Positions 16,256 to 26,027 of a DNA stretch of 64,000 nucleotides are shown piece after piece. The notes beneath the pieces were generated by a model. The model was not told where the DNA came from, ran no database searches, and worked only from the letters and a program-made list of their open reading frames with translations. Positions within the stretch are counted from its first letter, which is position 1, and each line of letters begins with the position of its first letter. The stretch lies in assembly GCA_014360685.1 (NCBI GenBank), contig JACIXB010000011.1, positions 383,261 to 447,260 on the forward strand, written 5' to 3'. Made by a program: the position numbers and the translations under genes. Source of the DNA: Actinomycetota bacterium (GTDB lineage Bacteria; Actinomycetota; Geothermincolia; Geothermincolales; RBG-13-55-18).

Positions 16256-17923
16256 TCAACCGGTCCGCCTTCTCCTCACCGAACTCGCCAGGAGGCGCTT
16301 GACCATCCGCCGGATGAACTCGAGCTCCTCCATGCGCAAGGCATGGGCCATGAAAAAGTAGGCTGCCAACCCGTTGGCCATGGGCAGGGCCATGAGCAGG
16401 AGGTCCCTGAAAAGGCCGGTATGGGGATGGAGCTCCTCCACGAGGTACCGGGTGGCGAAGATCACCAGGGCCATCGCCCCGCCCGACGCCAGGGCCTTGG
16501 CCAGCGTGGCCAGGAGTTTTCTTCCCCCCAGCCTTCCCAGGCGGAGGCGCAGCACCGTTCCGTCCATGAGCATGGAAAAAATGTATGCCGTGGTGAAGCC
16601 GAGTGCCAGGCCCTTCACCCCCAGCCAGCGGAAAAAGAGAAGGTTGGCGCCGATGTTGACGGCCACCACGAAACAGTTGATGACCATGGGGGTGCGGGTG
16701 TCCTGGAGCGAGTAGAAGGTCTTGGTGAGCAACATGTCAATGGAATAGGGCACCAGCCCGAGGGCGAAAAAGAAGAGCACGCCGGATAGGAGCTCGGTGT
16801 CTCCCGCCTTGAAGAAGCCGTGCTGGAGGAGGAAGCGGATTATGGGCTTGTTGAGCATGAGATAGACCACCGCGCAGGGGACGATCACCGCCAGAGTGGC
16901 GCGAAGCCCTTGGTTGACCGTTTCCTTGAACCGGGGGAGGCGGCGTAGGGCGTGATGTTCGCTCATGGCCGGGAAAATAGCCGTGATGATGGAGACGGCG
17001 AATACCCCGTAGGGCAGCTGGAAGAAGAGCTGGGCGTACTGGTAGGAGGGCACGCCCCCATCCACCTTGATGGCCAGCGCGAAGACGAACCAGGTCCCCA
17101 CCTGCCAGAGAAGGATGTAGCCCAGGAGGGGTACGGCGAGGCGGCCTATCTTGCGGATGGCCGGATGCCTGAAGTCGAGGCTGGGAGTGTAGCGGATCCC
17201 GATGCGGAAAAGCACGGGGAGCTGTACCAGGGCCTGGGCCGCCACTCCCAGGGTGGTCCCCACCCCCAGCACCACCAGGTGGAGCTGGTTGTCCCGGGGA
17301 CCCGGTAGGAAGTTGAAGAGGATCACCGTCCCTATGACCACCAGGTTATTGGCTATGGGAGCGAAGGCCGGGGCCGTGAAGTGGCGGTGGGCGTTCAGGA
17401 GGCCCCCGACGATGGCGCTCAGGCCGTAGAAGATGATCTGGGGGAGAAAGAAACGTAGGAAGAAGGCCGCCTGGTCCCTTACCACCTGGGTGGTGACCTC
17501 CCCCGTGGAATAGGAACCGAAGACGGTCATGAGGCGGATGATGAGCGGGCTGGCCACGATTCCCGCCACGGTCACCACCCCCAGGATTATCAGCGAAAGG
17601 TTGGTGACCGCGCTGGCCACGTACCAGGCTTCTTCCCTGGACCGCGTGCTGAGGTATTCCACGAACACGGGGATGAAGAGGGAGGCGATTATCCCCCCCA
17701 TCACCAGGTCGAAGATCATGTTGGGGAGGGAGTTGGCCAGGTTGTAGGTACTGGGGAGGTTGGTCCTTCCATACTGCAGGGTGAGGCCCAGGACGTAAGC
17801 CAGGGACGCGTAACGAAGAAAACCGGTCACGCGGCTGAGCAGCGTTCCCAAGGCCATGATGCCGGCGTTGCGGGCGAAGGCTTGGGGTTCGTCCCGCGAG
17901 AGGTACAGGGAATCGTCTTCCAT
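16256..17923 (-). CDS. murJ: Lipid II flippase MurJ
   Basis: Moves lipid II across the cytoplasmic membrane for peptidoglycan synthesis. 555 residues with about 14 hydrophobic helices and the family start FARNAGIMALGTLLSRVTGFLR, then NLANSLPNMIFDLVMGGIIASLFIPVFVE. In actinobacteria MurJ can carry a C-terminal pseudokinase; here the protein ends after the membrane domain. AAGGGATAAT precedes the ATG. It lies 45 bp behind a DUF6049-like gene, the same neighbour as in mycobacteria. Confidence 0.96.
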   Translation of the reverse strand: MEDDSLYLSRDEPQAFARNAGIMALGTLLSRVTGFLRYASLAYVLGLTLQYGRTNLPSTYNLANSLPNMIFDLVMGGIIASLFIPVFVEYLSTRSREEAWYVASAVTNLSLIILGVVTVAGIVASPLIIRLMTVFGSYSTGEVTTQVVRDQAAFFLRFFLPQIIFYGLSAIVGGLLNAHRHFTAPAFAPIANNLVVIGTVILFNFLPGPRDNQLHLVVLGVGTTLGVAAQALVQLPVLFRIGIRYTPSLDFRHPAIRKIGRLAVPLLGYILLWQVGTWFVFALAIKVDGGVPSYQYAQLFFQLPYGVFAVSIITAIFPAMSEHHALRRLPRFKETVNQGLRATLAVIVPCAVVYLMLNKPIIRFLLQHGFFKAGDTELLSGVLFFFALGLVPYSIDMLLTKTFYSLQDTRTPMVINCFVVAVNIGANLLFFRWLGVKGLALGFTTAYIFSMLMDGTVLRLRLGRLGGRKLLATLAKALASGGAMALVIFATRYLVEELHPHTGLFRDLLLMALPMANGLAAYFFMAHALRMEELEFIRRMVKRLLASSVRRRRTG

Positions 17924-17968
17924 ATTATCCCTTCCTTACCCTTCGAGTCCCGGCTCCTTTACTTTCTG

Positions 17969-20020
17969 CTACGCGCCGTCCCTTTTCACGCTTGCCTTGC
18001 GCGCGTGCCTGCCGCCCGCCGTTTTACGCCATACACGGTGCAGGAACATGCCCAAGGCCACGATACCCGCGAGGCAGGCCAGGAGGATGATGGCCAGGGT
18101 GTTGATGATGGAGGTGTTTACGGTAATGGTCGTGCTGTCGAGTACCAGGCCGTTGGTCTCCAGCTCGATATCCACCAGGAAGGAGCCCCGGCGATGGGTG
18201 GTGATGGGGAGGACGAAGCGGTTCTCCCTGGGCTCCACCTGGACCTCTATGACGTTGCCCTCGGGGAAGACCAGGTTGGGGTTCTCCAACCTGAGGGTGG
18301 CCCGGATGGGGAAGTCCAACTCGCTCAGTATGTCCACGCTGAGGTTGCCGGTGGTGCCGGAGAGGGTCACGGAGCGCTTGCGCCCTATGCTTATCCGGGA
18401 GGTCCATCCGGCCAGGTAATCGCGCAGGCTATTGAGAAAGCTGCGGGTGGCGCTCTGGTCGCTGTCATCGGAGAAACGGTGGTTCATGCCCAGGAGTACC
18501 AGCCTGGCCAGCTCGCCCGGCAGGGGATGGTCTGCGGGCAACACGGCGGAAGAGAAGGAAACGGCCTGGTCGCGCAGGGGGGCCAGCTTCGCGGGGTAAT
18601 CGGAGGTTTGCTCCATGGATTCCGGCACCTGGACGGCCACCCCCTCCAGGGGAAACTGGTCACGGCTCAGGTCTTCCAGGCGCCGTACCTGCGCCCAGGG
18701 GCAGCTCTGGAGGGCGTCGTAAAGGGTTTCCAGGAACTCCTTGCCGGGCAGGAAATCGGGGGGGAAGGCCAGCACGCAAGACCTTATGGCGTAGGGTTTC
18801 TCCCTCTGCAACACGGCCAGCTCCGCGATGATGTTCTGGACCATGTGACGGGGATCTTCCACCGCCGACCCTTCCAGGTAGGCGTAGATAGCCTCGTCCA
18901 GCACGAAACCCTTGATGAGACTTCCCTTTGAATTGACCAACCGCACGGGCTGGGAAATGGTGGTCCCCCGGAGAAGCCTTCTTCCCGCCGCGCTGTACTC
19001 GAGGACTTCCTGCGAGATCACGGTGTAATCCATCCCGCTGTCCACCATCATCTGCATGGAAGAGTCGGTGAGGCGGAAGGAGGGGTTGACGAAACCGGTC
19101 CCCTTGGTCTTGTAGAATCCGGTACCTTCGAGGCCCATCCTTACCTGGTCTTCCACCTCTTTGGACCACTCCGGGAGCTCGAAGAGGCCGAGGTCGCAGA
19201 AGGAGTAACTGGTGTTGAGGAGGTCGACACGGCCTTCCGCCACCAGCCTGGAGAGCTTGGCCAGCACCTCCTGGGCTCCCCTTGCCGCCGCGGCGTCGCC
19301 GTTGAAAGATCCTCGAGATAGTTTTACCAAATCCTGGTAGACAAAGACCGGAACCACGAGGCTGCTGGCCATGGCCGGTCTTTCCCCGAGGATGTCCGCC
19401 AAGGAGTACAGGAAGCCGGGCTCGGTTGGGGAACAGGCCGCCGCCAGTCCCCCGTCCAACGGGTTTCCACGGGCATCGGCGGCGGGGAAAAAGTCCAGGG
19501 TCCAGAGCAGGGACAGGTTGAGGGGATAGCCGTTCTCCGGCCTCATGATCACCAGGAAATTCCGGTCCTTTCCCACCACCTCCCCTTCCCGCGAGAGCCT
19601 TATTTCGTAGGGGTGTATGCCGGGGGCCAGTCCCAGGGCGGAAGGATCCAGCGCAAAGGACATGGTGCTTTGGGCCTCGCCGGGGGTGAAGGACGTCAGC
19701 CTGCGGGTGATAAGGGGATGGGTTTCCGTTCCGCTGCGGAACGATTCCAGGTAGGACCGGGTTACAGCCGGCGAATAGAGGAGAATCTGGAGGCTGAACT
19801 CCCCCGGGAGCATGTGCTCGGGGATGCTCAGGTCCACCTGGAGGAGAACCGTCTCACCGGGCAGATAATAGAAGGAACCCGGGTTGGCCAGGACCGAGGC
19901 CTCCGCTTCCTGGGCCTCGGCCCTTGGCGGCGGGAAAGGGGTGGGGATGAGGTTCGCTAGCAAGATGCATAGGAGGATCGCCGATGATATGGTGATGAGC
20001 GATCCAGGATGCCTCTTCAT
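17969..20020 (-). CDS. DUF6049-like exported membrane-anchored protein
   Basis: 683 residues: signal peptide or N-terminal anchor (about 8-25, ITISSAILLCILLANLI), a large extracytoplasmic part, and a C-terminal transmembrane helix (about 640-662) with a basic tail. The middle has a glycosidase/deacetylase-like feel (RVDLLNTSYSFCDLGLFELP, GFVNPSFRLTDSSMQMMVDSGMDY) and the last third looks like beta-sandwich. The actinobacterial DUF6049 gene next to murJ (Rv3909 beside Rv3910) is the best match in architecture and position. The ATG at 20020 overlaps the GNAT stop by ATGA, so translation is coupled; a GTG at 20029 is an alternative. A role in cell-wall assembly is inferred from the neighbour only. 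Confidence 0.8.
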   Translation of the reverse strand: MKRHPGSLITISSAILLCILLANLIPTPFPPPRAEAQEAEASVLANPGSFYYLPGETVLLQVDLSIPEHMLPGEFSLQILLYSPAVTRSYLESFRSGTETHPLITRRLTSFTPGEAQSTMSFALDPSALGLAPGIHPYEIRLSREGEVVGKDRNFLVIMRPENGYPLNLSLLWTLDFFPAADARGNPLDGGLAAACSPTEPGFLYSLADILGERPAMASSLVVPVFVYQDLVKLSRGSFNGDAAAARGAQEVLAKLSRLVAEGRVDLLNTSYSFCDLGLFELPEWSKEVEDQVRMGLEGTGFYKTKGTGFVNPSFRLTDSSMQMMVDSGMDYTVISQEVLEYSAAGRRLLRGTTISQPVRLVNSKGSLIKGFVLDEAIYAYLEGSAVEDPRHMVQNIIAELAVLQREKPYAIRSCVLAFPPDFLPGKEFLETLYDALQSCPWAQVRRLEDLSRDQFPLEGVAVQVPESMEQTSDYPAKLAPLRDQAVSFSSAVLPADHPLPGELARLVLLGMNHRFSDDSDQSATRSFLNSLRDYLAGWTSRISIGRKRSVTLSGTTGNLSVDILSELDFPIRATLRLENPNLVFPEGNVIEVQVEPRENRFVLPITTHRRGSFLVDIELETNGLVLDSTTITVNTSIINTLAIILLACLAGIVALGMFLHRVWRKTAGGRHARKASVKRDGA

Positions 20021-20916
20021 CTTGCGCACCCCGGCAACTCCCGGGAGGTTATTTGGAGGATGAACCTCTTCTCCCCCGTTTCCCGGAAGCCGAGTTTGTG
20101 GTAGAGAGAAAGGGCGGAGAAGTTGTCCTCCTGGGTGTTCACCGAGACCAGGGCGGCTCCCATGACCTGGAGGGAGCGCAGCAGTCGACCGGCCAGGGAT
20201 TCCCCCAGGCCCCGACCCTGAAATTCGGGATGCACGCCCAGGCGCTGGAGGTATGCCAACCTTCCGTTTACTCCCCCGATGGCGTAACCGCATACCCGGC
20301 TGCCGTGCTTGGCGACCAGGAAGACGTTTCGCAGGCAGGATTCCGATATCCTTTCCAGGGTTCGGCGGTCCAGCCTCCAGAAGTCCTCGAAAGCCGCCTC
20401 GTCCGCCTTCAGGACATCATCCAGGTACTTGCGTCGGAAATGGACGATCCGGATATCCCCGGTCTCGCGGGGAAAGGGCACCCCGCGCAGGGCCTTCTCG
20501 AGCAATACCACCCGGCACAGGGGCCGGAAGCCCCAAGAGGCGTATTCTTCGGCTTCCCGGTGGGATAGGGGGCGCGTCACCAGGCGTTGCGTTCCCTCCG
20601 CCAGGCAGGCCCCTGAAACCCCCCGGATTAAGGCCTCCTTGTCCCAGGGTTCGGCCTTCACCACCCACAGGGCCCGGGTTTCCGAGCGGCTCCTCCAGTC
20701 CCCCACCAGCACGAAGGGGGGGAGGGGCGCGTCGCGCCGGGGCAGACAGTATATCCGGCCGTGGTTCTGGCGCATGAAGGCCAGGAAGTCGCGACGGTTG
20801 CGAAAAATAAGGCTGTTCCTTATCTCCGGCCAGAAGGCCTTGAAGTCGGCGGGCGCGGCCGCGAGGACCTCCTCCCGGTCGGCCGAGGTTTCCACTTTGT
20901 CCTGCAAGATAGCCAT
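20017..20916 (-). CDS. GNAT-family N-acetyltransferase
   Basis: 299 residues. The C-terminal half (about 150-295) is a GNAT domain with the acetyl-CoA loop LGVHPEFQGRGLGESL and NTQEDNFSALSLYHKLGF near the end. The N-terminal half looks like a degenerate second acetyltransferase domain. Substrate unknown. It lies upstream of, and overlaps by 4 bp, the DUF6049-like gene, so it may be part of the envelope operon with murJ. The start at 20916 has AAGAGGAGA. Confidence 0.85.
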   Translation of the reverse strand: MAILQDKVETSADREEVLAAAPADFKAFWPEIRNSLIFRNRRDFLAFMRQNHGRIYCLPRRDAPLPPFVLVGDWRSRSETRALWVVKAEPWDKEALIRGVSGACLAEGTQRLVTRPLSHREAEEYASWGFRPLCRVVLLEKALRGVPFPRETGDIRIVHFRRKYLDDVLKADEAAFEDFWRLDRRTLERISESCLRNVFLVAKHGSRVCGYAIGGVNGRLAYLQRLGVHPEFQGRGLGESLAGRLLRSLQVMGAALVSVNTQEDNFSALSLYHKLGFRETGEKRFILQITSRELPGCAR

Positions 20917-20939
20917 TCTCCTCTTCCCCGAGCCGGAGC

Positions 20940-21722
20940 TCAGGCCAGGCCTTTTACCTCTTTGAACAGAAATATTATACCGATGGCCAGGAGGAGCAAG
21001 GCGAAAAGGACCTGCACTCGACGGTTTCTGGCCCGGATGGTGAAGAAGGACCCGATGTATGACCCGGGCATCACCCCGAGCGTCATGGCCAGAACCAGCG
21101 GCCACTCCACGTGCCCCAGTAATGAATGGATGACGCTTCCGGGGAGGGCCAGGAAGGCTATGACCACCAGGGAGTTCCCCAGGCATTCCTTGAGGTCCAT
21201 GCGGAGAAGGAAGTAGAAGCCGGGCACGAGGATCACGCCGCCCCCCAGTCCGAGGAATCCGGAGAAGAACCCGGCCGAGAAACCGATGAGGGCCAGGAGG
21301 GATACCGGATGCCTCCCGGCGTGTCGGCCCGCCCTTTCTGCGTGGGATCGCTCTCCCTCGGTCGAGGCGTAGGTGCGATAGGCCAGGTAGATGAGGAGCA
21401 GGGAGGTGATGATCATGATGTATCTGGTGTCCAGGAGGGAGGTGACCGAGGAGCCGATGACCGTTCCCAGGAAGCCGAAAAGGGAGGAGTAGAGCACCAC
21501 CCGAGGGATGACCTTGCCGGCTTTCCAGTAGTTGAAGCCGCCCACCAGGGCGGAGGGGAAGACGATTGGTAGCGGGGTGCCGAGGGCGATATCCGAGGAG
21601 CGCATGAGCAGCAGGCGTATGGCGGGGGTGGTTATCGCGGCTCCCCCGATGCCGAAGGCCCCGCTGGCGAAGCCGGAGGCGAAACCCAGGAGGACCGCGA
21701 AGAGGAATTCCGGAGCTGGCAA
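20940..21722 (-). CDS. TauE/SafE-family sulfite/organosulfonate permease
   Basis: 260 residues, about eight membrane helices, with the duplicated family motif SGAFGIGGAAITTPAI and GFLGLGGGVILVPGF. Family members export sulfite or sulfur-containing acids. A TTG at 21722 with GGAGG 7 nt upstream is the best start; the frame stays open further up but lacks hydrophobic character. It lies 17 bp after the YbaK-like gene on the same strand. Confidence 0.88.
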   Translation of the reverse strand: MPAPEFLFAVLLGFASGFASGAFGIGGAAITTPAIRLLLMRSSDIALGTPLPIVFPSALVGGFNYWKAGKVIPRVVLYSSLFGFLGTVIGSSVTSLLDTRYIMIITSLLLIYLAYRTYASTEGERSHAERAGRHAGRHPVSLLALIGFSAGFFSGFLGLGGGVILVPGFYFLLRMDLKECLGNSLVVIAFLALPGSVIHSLLGHVEWPLVLAMTLGVMPGSYIGSFFTIRARNRRVQVLFALLLLAIGIIFLFKEVKGLA

Positions 21723-21739
21723 GGGGGAACCTCCGGCGG

Positions 21740-22204
21740 TCAACGAACCACGTCGACGATCTCGGCATCCGTGGCGCGGACCAGGTCGTAGGACCTTATC
21801 TTGAGGATCATCTCCGGTTCTCCGCCCCCGGTGTAAACCACGTCCTCGCGCAGGGCCTGGAGGTCGATGTACCTGGGCAGCTCCGTCTTCAGGGCCACGG
21901 GAGGCGTGCAACCGATGAGGTACCCGGTGATGCGGCGGACTTCGTCGGCGCTTAACATGCGGAGCCGGGAGACCTTCAGCTCCTTCTTCAGCTTGCCGTA
22001 GTCCACCGTGCGGTCCCCGGGGATCATGACCATGATGGGGCGGCCGTCGGCGTGAAAGAGTACGGACTTGATTATCTGGTGGGGTTGCAGTCCGAGCACG
22101 GCCGCCGCCCTCTGGGCGGTGCGGGCCGGTTCGGGAATGCGCCTGAGCTCGTGGGGAATGTTGGCGTTCTGAAGGTGATTGTGGACGTCCACGCTATTGA
22201 GCAA
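21740..22204 (-). CDS. YbaK/ProX-type aminoacyl-tRNA deacylase
   Basis: 154 residues, the usual length. Recognisable patterns are AAAVLGLQPHQIIKSVLF (with the conserved Lys), VMIPGDRTVDYGKLKK and GYLIGCTPPVAL near the editing-site Gly-x-x-x-P. The family clears mischarged tRNAs (Cys- or Ala-tRNA-Pro type). The start is a TTG at 22204 with GAGGAGG 5 nt upstream. Confidence 0.9.
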   Translation of the reverse strand: MLNSVDVHNHLQNANIPHELRRIPEPARTAQRAAAVLGLQPHQIIKSVLFHADGRPIMVMIPGDRTVDYGKLKKELKVSRLRMLSADEVRRITGYLIGCTPPVALKTELPRYIDLQALREDVVYTGGGEPEMILKIRSYDLVRATDAEIVDVVR

Positions 22205-22334
22205 AACAACCTCCTCTCGCGGGAACGACCCGCTTTCCCATGAACCGGTCGGATGGCCGGCGTAAGGTCGTTTCGATTATACCAAGGAGAGCGCATCCGG
22301 AGACGATGCCCGGCGGGGAGGGGGCAGTCGTTGG

Positions 22335-22523
22335 CTATTTCAGGCCGCCCTTGCGCCCGATTTCCTGGAAGAATTTGGTGCCATACCTTTGCTTGGTGGT
22401 CTGGCCCCCCTTGCGGCCGCCTTTCCGGCCGATCTGCTGGTAGAACTCCTTGCCGTATTTCTTGAGCGTGGTCTGGCCCCCCTTGCGGCCCGCCTCACTG
22501 CGGCTCATCTTACGCTCGGCCAT
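22335..22523 (-). CDS. KGG-repeat stress-type small protein
   Basis: 62 residues, very basic and hydrophilic, with KGG motifs: EAGRKGGQTTLKKYG, FYQQIGRKGGRKGGQTT and EIGRKGGLK. This is the GsiB/Con-10 family of small, probably disordered, stress-induced proteins. The ATG at 22523 has GGAGGAGGGATATGCC upstream. Confidence 0.9.
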   Translation of the reverse strand: MAERKMSRSEAGRKGGQTTLKKYGKEFYQQIGRKGGRKGGQTTKQRYGTKFFQEIGRKGGLK

Positions 22524-22606
22524 GGCATATCCCTCCTCCCGGAAAACATGTACATGGGAAGCGACGCAAGCTCCCACAACTTTTCTTACCCAGCCCGGGC
22601 GGTTTT

Positions 22607-23236
22607 CTAACCTTCTTCCCCCGGAGCCTCTTCCTCCTCCCGCCTCGGCGCGAACCAGAGGAAGGCGATGAGGAGGGCCATGGCAACCGCGGAAACGAGG
22701 GTGACCCAGAGGGGGACGGAAGATACGAAGTAGACGACCAGGGTAACCACTACGCCGGCGATGAGCACCCCACAGGTGATGGCCACCATTGCCCGCCGGA
22801 AGGGGACCCCGAAGACGAAGGCCGCCAGCGCCCCCGACCAGGCGCCGGTGCCCGGAAGTGGGATGGCCACGAAGAAACAGAGAGCCAGGTCACGCCAGCG
22901 TTCGAAGGAACGGCTGTGTTTCCTCCGGGTGCGGGAGAAAAGCCAGGAGAAGAAGCGGTCCATGGTCCGGGAACGCCGACGTAGCCAGTCGGAGATGGGG
23001 CCCAGAAGGAGGAGGATGAAGGGTATGGGTATCATGTTGCCCAGGACGGCCCAGAGGAAGGTGGTCCAAAGATCGGCCTTCCAGTAGCTGGCGGCGGGGA
23101 TCGAGCCGCGTAGTTCGATAAAGGGGACCATGGAAATCAGGAGTGTGCGCAGCCATACCGGGATGCCGGTCAGCCATTCCACGTAGGAAGGTGCGTAAAA
23201 AACCCTCCGGTAGAACGGAAGGAACAAGGGACACAT
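22607..23236 (-). CDS. COG2426/small multidrug export-like membrane protein
   Basis: 209 residues, about five hydrophobic helices, with the two family signatures FIELRGSIPAASYW and AIPLPGTGAWSGALAAFVFG. The export role in the family name is not well established. Acidic Glu-rich tail. GGGGGAG precedes the ATG. Confidence 0.85.
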   Translation of the reverse strand: MCPLFLPFYRRVFYAPSYVEWLTGIPVWLRTLLISMVPFIELRGSIPAASYWKADLWTTFLWAVLGNMIPIPFILLLLGPISDWLRRRSRTMDRFFSWLFSRTRRKHSRSFERWRDLALCFFVAIPLPGTGAWSGALAAFVFGVPFRRAMVAITCGVLIAGVVVTLVVYFVSSVPLWVTLVSAVAMALLIAFLWFAPRREEEEAPGEEG

Positions 23237-23306
23237 GGCTCCCCCTCAACCGAACCTTACAGGGAACGCGGTAATATTAGCACTTTTGGCCCGAGCGGTC
23301 ATCGTT

Positions 23307-25820
23307 TCAGAGCATGGTGACCGGATCCACGTCCACGGTCAAGGAGACGTCTTCCGGGGGGATGCCCTCCCCCCGGCAAAAGGAGGAGCGCCAGCGGTCG
23401 AAGGACCTGATACTCGCCCGCAACCCTTCTTCCACCCTCCCCTGCTCGAGGACCTTCAAGGTGAGATGGAAACGGTACCTTCCCTTGAGCCTGGAAAGAG
23501 GAGCGGGAGCGGGTCCCAGCACCACGGACGGTCCTCCCGCCATCCTGGAGCGGAGATCCGCGCCCAGGGCCTCGGCCGCGGCGCGGGCGTGTTCCTCCGC
23601 GGGTGCGCTGACCACCAGGTTAACCAGCCGGCAGAAGGGCGGGTATGAGGCCTCGCGCCTGTATTCGAGCTCCCTTTGATAGAAATCATCCGGGTCGCCG
23701 CGAAATGCCGCCCGTATGGCGTAATGTTCGGGGCAGTATGTCTGGACGATAACCCTGCCGGGCAGGTCGCCCCTTCCCGCCCTCCCGCTTACCTGGGTGA
23801 GGAGCTGGTAGGTCCTCTCTCCGGCCCGGAAGTCGGGGAAGGCCAGTGAAGTGTCGGCGTTGATGATCCCCACCAGGGTCACGCTGGGTATGTCCAGGCC
23901 CTTGGCTATCATCTGCGTGCCCAGGAGCACCTGGGCCTCGCCCCGGCGGAAAGATTCCAGGATTTCCCAATGAGCGTTCTTGCGCGAGGTGGTGTCGGCG
24001 TCCATGCGCAGGCATTTCAGGACCGGAAGGAGCCTCCGAAGCTCCTCCTCCACCCTTTCCGTTCCCACCCCGGCGTAACGGTGCACCTCGTTCCCGCACT
24101 GCGGGCAGACGAAAGGTGGATGGAGAGCCCAGTTGCAATGGTGACAAAGCAGGTGGGAACCCCGGGAATGATAGCATAGGCTGACCGAGCAGTCGCGGCA
24201 CCGGAAGATGTACCCGCAGCCGTGGCACTGCAGGAACCTGGCGAAGCCGCGCCGGTTAAGGAAGAGGATGGCCTGCTCGCCGGTCTTGTACAGCCGGCCC
24301 AGGGCGTTGAGCAGCTTGGGAGAGAGGATGGTCCTTTCCCCCCGCGCGCTCAACTCGCGCATGTCCACCAGTTCCATGCGCGGGAGGGGCCTCCCGTCCA
24401 CGCGGTGAGGAAGGACGAGCAAGGAGCATTCTCCCGTCCGCGAGGCGTGGTGGCTCTCCAGGCTGGGGGTGGCGCTTCCCAAAACCAGTACGGCGCCGCT
24501 GAGCTCCGCCCTTTTCCTGGCCACTTCCCGGGCGTGGTAGCGGGGAGGGGAGCCTTCCTTATAGGTGGTCTCGTGCTCCTCGTCGATGACGATGAGGCCG
24601 AGGTCCCGCAGGGGGGCGAAGAGGGCGGAGCGGGCTCCTATGACCACCCGGTATTTTCCCTCCCGGATACCCCTCCACTGGTCATATCGCTCCCCAAGTC
24701 CCAGGCGGGAGTGGAGCACGGCCACCTCCTCCCCCAGGCGTCCCTTGAAACGCTGCACCATCTGCGGGGTGAGGGCTATCTCGGGTACCAGGACCAGGGC
24801 GGTTCTACCGGTCTTGAGGACGTGTTCTATGGCATGAAGGTACACCTCCGTCTTCCCGCTCCCGGTGACCCCCCGGAGGAGAAACACGCCGCCCCCCCTT
24901 TCCAGGGCGGCGAGTATGTTTTTCAGCGCTTCCTCCTGGTGGACGTCGAGGGCGTGCTTCTCGGCGGCGGGGAAGTACCGTTCCGCGTAGGGGTCGCGAA
25001 GGTGTTCCTCGAAACGGAGAGCGATCCAACCCGCCTCCGCGCATCCGCGAAGCACCGACGAGGAGGTCCGGCTGACCTTCTGCAATTGGGCGGCCCCCAT
25101 CCTCCCCCCATTGTCCAGGAGGGCCTGGAGTAGGCGGCGCCTCGCCGATGCCGGGGGGACCTTTTCCTCGTCGTTCAGGGCCTCTATGCCGGCGGCGGTG
25201 AGCTCCGCCATCCTGACCCGCACCCGGGATGCCTTGGGCCTGGGAAGGATGTACCTGCGTTCGATGACCCCTGTGTTTTCCAGCTCCTTCAGGAGGGCGG
25301 AAGACAGCCTCCCTCCCATCGCCTTGCGCAGATCGGAAAGGAGCAACGGCCCCTCGGTCCCGGTAAGGATCCTTATGATCTCCCTTTTCCTCCCGGAACG
25401 CTCGGGTACGGTTTTAATCGCTTCCCCGGGATCCACGGCGAGTTCCACCGTCTCCATAACCTTGCGCGCCCGCCCGGGGGGGATGGCCAGTCGCAGAGCC
25501 TGGGAGAGGGTGCTGAGGTAACGCTCGGAGATCCAGGAACAGAGTTCCAGCATGGAGGCATCGAAGGCCGGCGGCTCGTCCACCACGGCCTGCAGGTCCC
25601 GGATGTGGGGGAGATCGGGGCGGTCGCGGAAACCGAGCACGTATCCCACCTGGAAGCGGTTCTGCAGGGGTACCACCACCAGGCTTCCCGTTTTCACCTT
25701 GGAGGCGAAACGGGGCGGGACCCGGTAGGTGAAGGGACGGTCGAGCTCCCTGGCGGGGGCGTCGATGACCACGTCCACGAACCGTTCCTCGCACGCTGAA
25801 CCTTCATTACTGCCGGGCAT
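23307..25820 (-). CDS. priA: Primosomal protein N' (replication restart helicase PriA)
   Basis: 837 residues. N-terminal 3'-DNA-binding and winged-helix domains are followed by a helicase core with VTGSGKTEVY (Walker A, about residue 325), IDEEHE (Walker B) and a zinc region with CHGCGYIFRCRDCSVSLC and CHHCNW...CPQCG (eight Cys). The helicase motifs are intact, unlike the ATPase-dead PriA of many actinobacteria such as mycobacteria. It restarts stalled replication forks. It stands alone on minus. Confidence 0.96.
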   Translation of the reverse strand: MPGSNEGSACEERFVDVVIDAPARELDRPFTYRVPPRFASKVKTGSLVVVPLQNRFQVGYVLGFRDRPDLPHIRDLQAVVDEPPAFDASMLELCSWISERYLSTLSQALRLAIPPGRARKVMETVELAVDPGEAIKTVPERSGRKREIIRILTGTEGPLLLSDLRKAMGGRLSSALLKELENTGVIERRYILPRPKASRVRVRMAELTAAGIEALNDEEKVPPASARRRLLQALLDNGGRMGAAQLQKVSRTSSSVLRGCAEAGWIALRFEEHLRDPYAERYFPAAEKHALDVHQEEALKNILAALERGGGVFLLRGVTGSGKTEVYLHAIEHVLKTGRTALVLVPEIALTPQMVQRFKGRLGEEVAVLHSRLGLGERYDQWRGIREGKYRVVIGARSALFAPLRDLGLIVIDEEHETTYKEGSPPRYHAREVARKRAELSGAVLVLGSATPSLESHHASRTGECSLLVLPHRVDGRPLPRMELVDMRELSARGERTILSPKLLNALGRLYKTGEQAILFLNRRGFARFLQCHGCGYIFRCRDCSVSLCYHSRGSHLLCHHCNWALHPPFVCPQCGNEVHRYAGVGTERVEEELRRLLPVLKCLRMDADTTSRKNAHWEILESFRRGEAQVLLGTQMIAKGLDIPSVTLVGIINADTSLAFPDFRAGERTYQLLTQVSGRAGRGDLPGRVIVQTYCPEHYAIRAAFRGDPDDFYQRELEYRREASYPPFCRLVNLVVSAPAEEHARAAAEALGADLRSRMAGGPSVVLGPAPAPLSRLKGRYRFHLTLKVLEQGRVEEGLRASIRSFDRWRSSFCRGEGIPPEDVSLTVDVDPVTML

Positions 25821-26027
25821 GGGGTAATTATAGTCCCCGGGTGTGACCGACTTGGGAGGAAAGGATGCCCCTCGGGTGCGCCGCGGGTCGATGCCTCAGC
25901 CACAGGCTCGTTTCCGTGGACCACCATTCCCCCCGGTGCGCCAGGGGCCGGCAGCGGTTGTTAAGATGTCAGAGCCGTCGAATGGACTTTCACCGTGGGC
26001 GTCGGATAACGGGACGCATAGATCATT

